A DNA stretch of 6,187 nt from Candidatus Zhuqueibacterota bacterium (lineage in GTDB: Bacteria > Zhuqueibacterota > QNDG01): the NCBI GenBank assembly GCA_003645915.1, contig QNDG01000104.1:1-6187 (forward strand), in the 5' to 3' direction. How positions within the stretch are numbered: position 1 is the first letter of the stretch; every line of letters starts with the position of its first letter. Under the pieces are notes generated by a model. That model saw only the letters and a list, made by a program, of their open reading frames with translations. It did no database searches and was not told the origin of the DNA. Both the position numbers and the translations under genes were made by a program. Below, piece after piece: positions 1 through 5,711 of this stretch.

Positions 1-540
1 ATTCCAGTAACCCTCGTCATCACGTATTTTTTTACAGTTAGCGCAAATAGGAATCAATCCGCTTAAAGTTTTTACGTTTGCAAGTGCCTCCTCAAGATCG
101 TGTATTAATTTGTTTCTTTCAAGTTCCAGATATTTTCGTTCAATCGCATACCAAATTGCCCTTACAAGAAGGCTGCTGTTCACTGTTCCCTTAACAAGGT
201 AATCCTGTGCACCGTTTCTGACAGCTGACAAAGCTGTTTTTTCATCATCAAGTCCGCTCATCACAATAACCGGTATGTCATTCGATATCTTTGAAATATT
301 ATAAAACGTATCAAGTCCTTTACTGTCAGGAAGAGATAAATCAAGAAGTACAACATCGGAATTCTTTTCAGATAAAATATCAGAGGCTTCTTTTAATGAC
401 CCCACCCAGGTAAGCTCATAAGAGAAAAGCTGATCTTTCTTCTTCTTTTGTTCCACAAGCATTTCATGAATAATTCTCGCATCTCCCCTGTTGTCTTCTA
501 CAAGTAAAATTTTTATGTGATTATTGAATTCTCTTGACAA
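1..540 (-). CDS. Response regulator receiver protein with C-terminal CxxC 'GLIPICANCKK' module (3' end cut by window edge)
   Basis: A cytoplasmic response regulator; the first 180 residues are present and the reading frame is still open at base 1. Residues 8-130 form a receiver domain: acidic pair E15/D16 (ILLVEDN), phosphoacceptor D67 in VVLLDLSLPD, switch residue S95 (VIVMSG) and K117 (DYLVKG). A helical linker rich in E, R and K follows (about 130-158, AIERKYLELERNK). The tail then begins with GLIPICANCKKIRDDEGYW at 161-179, a motif I recognise from many environmental response regulators; it normally continues to a second cysteine pair (SHGICPxC), here beyond the window. The paired cysteines suggest metal or redox binding, but the module's function is not established. 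TTG is the only sensible start: it is preceded by AGAGGTGA, and the first in-frame ATG (codon 27) would remove strand 1 and the acidic pocket. No DNA-binding domain is seen. It lies 15 nt after the pseudokinase gene, in the same frame. Confidence 0.88.
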   Translation of the reverse strand, partial: MSREFNNHIKILLVEDNRGDARIIHEMLVEQKKKKDQLFSYELTWVGSLKEASDILSEKNSDVVLLDLSLPDSKGLDTFYNISKISNDIPVIVMSGLDDEKTALSAVRNGAQDYLVKGTVNSSLLVRAIWYAIERKYLELERNKLIHDLEEALANVKTLSGLIPICANCKKIRDDEGYWN

Positions 541-552
541 CTTCTCACCTCT
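541..552 (-). promoter_or_regulatory. Ribosome binding site that supports the TTG start of the CxxC response regulator
   Basis: On the minus strand AGAGGTGA (552-545) is a good Shine-Dalgarno match, four bases before TTG at 540-538. It sits directly after the TAA stop (558-556) of the upstream gene. A three-codon ORF (ATG CAG AGG TGA, starting at 556) overlaps that stop and spans the same bases. It is more likely fortuitous than a leader, but it could aid translational coupling. Confidence 0.6.
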
Positions 553-555
553 GCA

Positions 556-1920
556 TTAATTCAGAAACAATTTATCCCAGTTAATTTCTATTGAATTTGA
601 CAGAATCTGCATTACATTTTTTTTGAGATTAAAAATGTCCAGAGGTTTGCTTAAATAAGGGAACGTTTTTCCGTTTGAAACTTCCATAAGAATATTCCTG
701 TCGAGAGGGAACCCGCTTATAATCATTATAGGTATATTTTTATCAGTATATTCTTTCTCCAAAGTTTCAATAAATTCATAGCCGTCAATTCCGGGCATCA
801 TCAAATCAATAATTATAAGATCAGGGTTGTTCTTTTTAAGATAGAGAAAAGAGTCTTCACCGTTTGTTTTCCCCACCACATTCAATTTTTCACCTTCAAG
901 AACCTTCTTAATCAAAACTACAGTGTTAATGTCATCGTCAATTACAAGTATTTCGGGAATATGTTCTTTTTCTATAGAAATATTTAAAGCTATGGAACGG
1001 TTTCTATTTTTTTCAACCCAGATTCTTCCCTTATGTGACAGTACAGCAGCTCTCGCTATAACGAAATCCAATGAATTGTCATCATTTAATTCACGTAAAG
1101 GTGTTTTCCCCTCAACAAAATATTTATGCAGATCATTCCTGAAGAAATTTGTAAATTTACCATTAAAAGTCAAAAGTATATCCGATCCAATATCAAGATA
1201 GTCAATTGTTATTTTCTGCCCTGAAGGAGTTATTTCAATAAGTGAATTTAATAAAATTTTCACACTGTTAAGTAATTTTTCCTTATCTGCATAGACTAAT
1301 AAATTCTCCTGTGAATTATTAAACTCTATCAAAACATTTTTGTTTTTTGCTTTAGCCTGAACAGAATAAACAACATTTCTTATAAGTTGATAATAATTAA
1401 AAACTTTCTTATTGAGTTTCAAAGTTCCGGCAGTTACCTGTGAAAAGCTCCATAAGCTTTCTATTGAATAAAGAAGAGAATCAACAGAAGATTTTATTTC
1501 AGACAGATGTTTGAGATCTCCATTTGAGAATGACTGCGATTTCTCGTTTATGAACAAATCAAATTTTTTAGTAATATCTATAATTTTTGTTTTAAGATCC
1601 TTCTGAATTATTCCGGGGATTGTATCTTTTAATACGTTCTTAAAGCCATCCTTTTTTCTGAAATATTCTCCGGAAATTATCCTTGAGATCTTACTGTTGT
1701 ACACTCCTGTAGTAATACTGCACGCAAGAACAATAACAAATACTGCAAGCATCCTGGTCCACACGGTAATTGTGTCATGCGGAATAATGTAATTGAAAAA
1801 ATTACCATCTTCCAAGAACGAATCCCTTAAAGATGCCAAAATCCAGTAAACCACACTGAAATAAAGGGAATACCACAAAATTCCGTACATGATGTTTTTC
1901 TTTTTTTGTTTCTTTTTCAT
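556..1920 (-). CDS. Membrane-anchored degenerate histidine kinase (pseudokinase) fused to an intact receiver domain
   Basis: 454 residues. A Lys-rich cytoplasmic N-terminus (MKKKQKKK) precedes two hydrophobic helices (about 11-30 and 52-73) joined by a loop of about 20 residues, giving an N-in/C-in hairpin with almost no periplasmic sensor. Residues 100-317 keep the outline of a HisKA-HATPase core (for example SLWSFSQVTAGTLKL at 156-170 and HKGRIWVE at 296-303), but the catalytic motifs are lost. The H-box reads QKDLKTKI, with K107 where the phosphorylated His should be. The N-box reads ILLNSLIEITP, with S226 at the conserved Asn. The G1 Asp-Gly motif is replaced by FNGKF, and the G2 glycine motif by NSLDF. 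The receiver (321-441) looks intact: D328/D329, phosphoacceptor D372 (IIDLMMPG), S402 and K425 (SKP). It probably cannot autophosphorylate and likely accepts phosphate from, or docks with, the neighbouring kinases; that role is inference. Only 12 nt separate it from the preceding receiver gene. Confidence 0.88.
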   Translation of the reverse strand: MKKKQKKKNIMYGILWYSLYFSVVYWILASLRDSFLEDGNFFNYIIPHDTITVWTRMLAVFVIVLACSITTGVYNSKISRIISGEYFRKKDGFKNVLKDTIPGIIQKDLKTKIIDITKKFDLFINEKSQSFSNGDLKHLSEIKSSVDSLLYSIESLWSFSQVTAGTLKLNKKVFNYYQLIRNVVYSVQAKAKNKNVLIEFNNSQENLLVYADKEKLLNSVKILLNSLIEITPSGQKITIDYLDIGSDILLTFNGKFTNFFRNDLHKYFVEGKTPLRELNDDNSLDFVIARAAVLSHKGRIWVEKNRNRSIALNISIEKEHIPEILVIDDDINTVVLIKKVLEGEKLNVVGKTNGEDSFLYLKKNNPDLIIIDLMMPGIDGYEFIETLEKEYTDKNIPIMIISGFPLDRNILMEVSNGKTFPYLSKPLDIFNLKKNVMQILSNSIEINWDKLFLN

Positions 1921-1932
1921 AGATCTTTCTCA

Positions 1933-2313
1933 TTATGAGGAAATCAGAGAGTTTATGGCTCCTAATAACTCATCTTTATCATACGGCTTTTTTAAAATTT
2001 TTTTAATCCCATATTTTGCAGCGGTTTTCTTAATATTTTGATCAATATTTCTTCCGGTAAGAATTATCACAGGAATTGTAGATGTTTTGGGTATTTTATT
2101 GATTCTTTCAAGCATGGAAAACCCTCCGCCCGCAGGCATCATTAAATCCAGTATTATTAAATCAGGCGTATTTCTTATTGCTTCCTGAGTTCCTCCATAT
2201 GCATCTGTAGAAACATTTACGTCAAAACCTTCCGATTGGAGCCTGATAGCAATCATTCTGGCAAACTGAACTTCATCTTCCACTACAAGAATTTTTCTTT
2301 TAAATTCCGGCAT
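1933..2313 (-). CDS. CheY-like single-domain response regulator
   Basis: 126 residues consisting only of a receiver domain. The acidic pair E12/D13 is in ILVVEDE, the phosphoacceptor is D56 in LIILDLMMPAGGG, the switch residue is T86 (VIILTG), and the conserved lysine is K109 in KKPYDKDEL. All residues needed for phosphorylation are present. There is no output domain, so it probably acts as a phosphotransfer shuttle, a phosphate sink, or through protein contacts in the cytoplasm. The start ATG lies one base after the TGA of the upstream PAS kinase (TGATATG), with only a weak GAGAAAG-like ribosome site, so translation is probably coupled to that kinase. The kinase is its likeliest phosphodonor. 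The gene just downstream encodes a receiver with the same ILDLMMP-type core fused to a pseudokinase. Confidence 0.93.
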   Translation of the reverse strand: MPEFKRKILVVEDEVQFARMIAIRLQSEGFDVNVSTDAYGGTQEAIRNTPDLIILDLMMPAGGGFSMLERINKIPKTSTIPVIILTGRNIDQNIKKTAAKYGIKKILKKPYDKDELLGAINSLISS

Positions 2314-2314
2314 A

Positions 2315-3766
2315 TCAGATCATTTCTTTCTCTTTTATTTGCTTGTTTCGGATTTCTTTTTTATCTGCAACAGGAATTGTGAAATATATACTTGTGTATT
2401 TATCTTTTTCGGATTTTGCCCATATTTTCCCGTTATGCCTTTCCACAATACGCTTACACAAAGCCAGTCCGATTCCGTTACTACCAGCTCTATTATTGTT
2501 TAGACTTTCAAATAGTCCGAATATTCGATCTGAATCTTTCATGTCAAAACCAATTCCGTTATCAGAAAATGCAAAAACCCATACATCTTCTTTTTTGGTT
2601 ACATTAATATCTATATTGCAACTATTACCTTTTCTGTACTTGATGCTGTTTGTAATAAGATTCTGAAACAAACTTGCAATCTGACTTTCATCACCATAAA
2701 TAACAGGAAGTTTTTCATAATTTACTGTTGTATTAGTCTCTTCAATAAGAAATTTCAGATCCGTTAATACTGATTTTAGAACACCTGCCAAATTAACTGC
2801 TCTGAACTTTTCACCTCTTGTGTTTATTCTTGCGAAAGCCAAGAGTCCTTCAATCATTTTTTGCATCCTCTTTGTCCCCTGTAAAGCATACTCAATAAAA
2901 CTTATACCGTCATCATCAAGAAAACGGCTGTATTTTTTTTCAAGAAGAGATATAAATTCAGAAACCATTCTTAACGGTTCTCTTAAATCGTGAGAAGCAA
3001 AATATGCAAACTGTTCCAGATCTTTATTTGATCTGTACAACTCTTCATTTAGTCTGCCAAGCTCTTCTTCTGCCATTTTTCGTAATGTAATGTCTTTAAT
3101 TACACCTCTGTATCCACGATAATTCCCGTCTTTGTCAATAATTGGCAGTCCTGTAATTGACAGGCAAACTGCATTGCCGTTTTTCCCTTTTGTCCACAAC
3201 TCATAGTCATTTATAACTTCACGATTTCTTATATACCTGCCCAGGTCTGACGCAGAATCTTCCTGTAAAAATGACATAAAATTTTTTCCAAAAACCTCAA
3301 TGGGCTGGTATCCAAGATAATGTTTTATCTTATCCGAACTGTAAATAATATTTTCAGATTTATCAATCTCATAAATCCAACCGTCAAAACTAAAAACTAT
3401 ATCTTTAAAACGTTCGTTGCTTTCACGTAAAGCTTCATCCAACAATTTTTTCTCTTCAAGTTCCATTCTTAACATCTCATTCTCAGAGATAAGTTCTTTT
3501 AAATATTTGTCATATATTTTTCGCTGTTCATTTTTCTGAAAATTAAAATTTTCCACCAATTTATTAAATTTAAATTCCTGATCCGGAAGTTTAATACTTT
3601 CAGCACAGACCAGAATAAATTCTTTATTGTTCTTGATAAAAGCATCAAGATTATCTTTTTCATCGTGTACAGACAAGTCTATTTTCTTTGATGATTTCAA
3701 ACAGTTTAATACATCTTTATGTTTTTCACCGAGAAACAGCACTTTTAATTTATTCTTTTCACTCAT
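2315..3766 (-). CDS. Soluble PAS-domain sensor histidine kinase with a receiver-like N-terminal remnant
   Basis: 483 residues with no membrane segment. Residues 6-65 look like the first half of a receiver fold (KLKVLFLGE, then FILVCAESIKLPD) but lack the acidic pair and the phosphoacceptor Asp. A coiled coil (about 75-118) leads into one PAS domain with its PAC end (about 118-230, ending GVIKDITLRK). A second coil leads to HisKA with the phosphorylated H259 in ASHDLREPLR. The HATPase domain has N-box N369/N373 (NLITNSIKY), G1 DNGIG (402-406), RIFGLF at 414-419, and G2 GIGLALC (431-437). The ATP lid departs from its paralogue at 4190-5695: S429 and Y457 replace glycines, and HNG replaces HGG. 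It is probably still active, since the His, Asn and Asp residues are kept. The start overlaps the end of the Rcp1-like gene by 8 nt, with GTGAGG 10 bases upstream. Its likely partners are the receivers on either side. The signal sensed is unknown. Confidence 0.93.
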   Translation of the reverse strand: MSEKNKLKVLFLGEKHKDVLNCLKSSKKIDLSVHDEKDNLDAFIKNNKEFILVCAESIKLPDQEFKFNKLVENFNFQKNEQRKIYDKYLKELISENEMLRMELEEKKLLDEALRESNERFKDIVFSFDGWIYEIDKSENIIYSSDKIKHYLGYQPIEVFGKNFMSFLQEDSASDLGRYIRNREVINDYELWTKGKNGNAVCLSITGLPIIDKDGNYRGYRGVIKDITLRKMAEEELGRLNEELYRSNKDLEQFAYFASHDLREPLRMVSEFISLLEKKYSRFLDDDGISFIEYALQGTKRMQKMIEGLLAFARINTRGEKFRAVNLAGVLKSVLTDLKFLIEETNTTVNYEKLPVIYGDESQIASLFQNLITNSIKYRKGNSCNIDINVTKKEDVWVFAFSDNGIGFDMKDSDRIFGLFESLNNNRAGSNGIGLALCKRIVERHNGKIWAKSEKDKYTSIYFTIPVADKKEIRNKQIKEKEMI

Positions 3767-4193
3767 AAACAGGCAGCCTCACTGTATTTAACCAGAATTT
3801 TCCGACACTTTCAATAACTTTTACATAATCATCGGCATTACCTGGCTTTACTATAAAACAATTTGCTCCGATTCTGTAAATTTTATTAATAACTTTCTTA
3901 TCGTCTTCAGTTGACATGACTATTACAGGTATCCCTGATAGCATTGAGTCACCCTTTAATTCCTTCAGAATTTCTTCTCCGTTTTTACCCGGCAGATTTA
4001 AATCAAGAATAATCAAATCCGGCAGCTTATTAGTCCCGTAAGATGCTGATTCTTTTAAATATTCAATTGCAAAAATACCGTTACTTTTAACAACAAGCTC
4101 TGTTTTTAAAAAATCAGAAAAGACTTCTTTTACAATCCAGATATCTCCCTGATTATCTTCAATAAGTAATATTTTTCTGTTTTTTAATATCAT
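3759..4193 (-). CDS. Rcp1-like single-domain response regulator
   Basis: 144 residues, a receiver domain with the hallmarks of the family typified by cyanobacterial Rcp1, the response regulator of the phytochrome Cph1. These are ILLIEDNQGD at the N-terminus (E12/D13), a GIFAIEYLKE helix, LIILDLNLPGKNGEEIL around phosphoacceptor D64, VIVMST (S94/T95), an NCFIVKP segment with K116, and the closing FWLNTVRLP. No output domain is present. The gene overlaps the preceding kinase by four bases (ATGA), the classic sign of translational coupling, and overlaps the following kinase by eight. By family knowledge, Rcp1-type regulators pair with kinases carrying a phytochrome-like ASHDLQEPLR H-box. The kinase immediately upstream has exactly this sequence and is therefore the best candidate partner. 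Downstream action is probably phosphorelay or protein-protein contact; this is inferred. Confidence 0.94.
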   Translation of the reverse strand: MILKNRKILLIEDNQGDIWIVKEVFSDFLKTELVVKSNGIFAIEYLKESASYGTNKLPDLIILDLNLPGKNGEEILKELKGDSMLSGIPVIVMSTEDDKKVINKIYRIGANCFIVKPGNADDYVKVIESVGKFWLNTVRLPVYE

Positions 4194-5695
4194 ATCTTCT
4201 CATTTTTGGGAAGTGTAAAAGTTATACGCGTACCTTTATTGATTTCAGATTCAGCTTTAATGCTACCTCCGTGCCTTTCAATAATTTTTTTACACATTGC
4301 AAGCCCTATTCCGTTTCCTTCGGTAAATGAGTGGTCTTCAAGTCTTTCAAAAATCTGAAAAATTCTGTCTGCATCTTTCTTGTTAAATCCCGAACCATTA
4401 TCTTGCACAGTTATTTCCAGCCCGTGACCTAAATCCCTGCATGAAATATTAATTTCCGGAAACTCTTTATTACAGAATTTTATTGAATTTGAAATAAGAT
4501 TCTGAAAAACAAGTCCGATTTGTATGGAGTCACCATAAACATCCGGTAAGTAATCATATGAAATTTCCGCATTAGAATCTTCTATTTTAAATTTCATATC
4601 AGAAAGAATGTTCTTTAAAACTTTGTTAAGGTTTACAATATCATATTTCTTTTCTGATGTTGTTATTCTTGAAAACTCAAGAAGATCATTGATCATTGCC
4701 TGCATTCTTCTTGCACCATCAACTGCAAAATTAATATATGTCTTTGCTTCTTTTTCCAGTTTATGATTGTACTTATCAGATAACAAAGTTAAAAATTCAG
4801 ACACCATTCTTAGCGGTTCCTGCAAATCATGACTTGCAACATAAGCAAAATGTTCCAGTTCACTATTTGACCTTTCCAGTTCCATATTCAGTTTTTTTAA
4901 TTGTTCTTCCGATTTTTTCCTGTCAGTTATATCTCTGCTTATTCCAAGAAATCCTTCCGGATAATTCAGGTCATTTTTCATAAGCGATATCTTTGTTTCT
5001 GACCAAACAGGGTTGCCATCTTTATCTATAAATTGGAAATCAACGGAAATTGAAGTATTCTTTCTGGCATAACCAGATAATTTCCATAGTTCATTTTCCA
5101 GTAATTCTTTCGCTTTTGCTGTTAAAATATCCAACCACTCACGTCCCATCAGATCACTGGCATCATATCCCAGAAAATTTTTAACAGACGGGCTCACATA
5201 AGTAAAAATGAGATCTTTATCAACAACCCACACAAAATCGCTCATATTCTCTGCGAGAAGTCTGTATTTACTTTCACTGACAGAAAGTGCATTCTCTGCT
5301 TCGACCCTTCGTGTTATATCCGTTACAATCAGGATTACAGACTTAACAACTCCATTTTGAACAACAGGCCCGAACCTTACCTCATACCACGCATTTTCAA
5401 TGCTATAGCTTTTCCCTTTTATAATTATACTGTCACTATTACCCGATTTAAATATTTTATCTATTCTTTTTGAAAAAAGATCTGCATAATCAGGATCAGT
5501 AAAATCTTTAAAATTTTTACCAATTACCTGATCCTGTGTATAATTCTCAAGATCTCTGTTTACATATATTATTCTTCCTTCTTCATCCACATTCATTATA
5601 AAATCAGGAAGATTTTGAAGAAGCTTTTCAATTGCCTCAAATCTGTCAGTCTCATATCTCTCAAATGTCCGGTGCTGCATCTGTATCTGATTCAT
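4190..5695 (-). CDS. Soluble PAS-PAS sensor histidine kinase with phytochrome-type H-box
   Basis: 501 residues from the ATG, with no membrane segment. PAS-A spans about 19-129 (GRIIYVNRDLENYT, ending VILIVTDITRR). PAS-B spans about 137-260, starting ESKYRLLAENMSDFVWVVD and ending FLGISRDITDRKKSEEQL. A coiled coil (260-282) leads to HisKA with phosphorylated H289 in ASHDLQEPLR. The HATPase has the complete set: N-box N399/N403 (NLISNSIKF), G1 DNGSG (432-436), RIFQIFERL, G2 GNGIGLAMC (460-468) and a final KGT loop (G488). All residues for ATP binding and autophosphorylation are present. An in-frame TTG directly before the ATG (5698) is an alternative start: GGGGA at 5710-5706 is 7 bases from the TTG and 10 from the ATG. 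It overlaps the Rcp1-like receiver gene by ATGA and probably phosphorylates it. Its HisKA-HATPase half is closely similar to the kinase at 2315-3766, suggesting duplication. The ligand of the PAS domains cannot be read from the sequence. Confidence 0.95.
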   Translation of the reverse strand: MNQIQMQHRTFERYETDRFEAIEKLLQNLPDFIMNVDEEGRIIYVNRDLENYTQDQVIGKNFKDFTDPDYADLFSKRIDKIFKSGNSDSIIIKGKSYSIENAWYEVRFGPVVQNGVVKSVILIVTDITRRVEAENALSVSESKYRLLAENMSDFVWVVDKDLIFTYVSPSVKNFLGYDASDLMGREWLDILTAKAKELLENELWKLSGYARKNTSISVDFQFIDKDGNPVWSETKISLMKNDLNYPEGFLGISRDITDRKKSEEQLKKLNMELERSNSELEHFAYVASHDLQEPLRMVSEFLTLLSDKYNHKLEKEAKTYINFAVDGARRMQAMINDLLEFSRITTSEKKYDIVNLNKVLKNILSDMKFKIEDSNAEISYDYLPDVYGDSIQIGLVFQNLISNSIKFCNKEFPEINISCRDLGHGLEITVQDNGSGFNKKDADRIFQIFERLEDHSFTEGNGIGLAMCKKIIERHGGSIKAESEINKGTRITFTLPKNEKI

Positions 5696-5698
5696 CAA

Positions 5699-5711
5699 AG
5701 TTGTTTCCCCG
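5699..5711 (-). promoter_or_regulatory. Ribosome binding site of the PAS-PAS kinase
   Basis: GGGGA (5710-5706) on the minus strand lies just after the TGA of the receiver-PAS gene. The spacing is 7 bases to TTG (5698) and 10 bases to ATG (5695), so the site does not by itself settle which of the two adjacent codons starts the kinase. The effect on the protein is one residue. Confidence 0.45.

Noticed and set aside
545..556. Three-codon ORF (ATG CAG AGG TGA) as a leader peptide
   Set aside because: It is too short to support, and it coincides with the ribosome site and the upstream stop codon. It is noted only as a possible coupling aid.
923..1201. Plus-strand ORF of 92 codons
   Set aside because: It lies wholly opposite the pseudokinase-receiver gene, has no recognisable domain, and has the composition expected of an antisense shadow.
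1921..1932. Promoter or terminator in the intergenic gaps
   Set aside because: The largest gap is 16 nt. No -35/-10 pair or stem-loop with a T tract could be assigned, and AT-rich hexamers inside the genes are expected by composition.
2343..2666. Plus-strand ORFs of 107 and 71 codons (the second at 2392-2607)
   Set aside because: Both are antisense to the conserved HATPase region of the PAS kinase and overlap each other in different frames. They have no domain signature or convincing ribosome site.
4738..4983. Plus-strand ORF of 81 codons
   Set aside because: It is antisense to the HisKA region of the PAS-PAS kinase and has no recognisable protein features.
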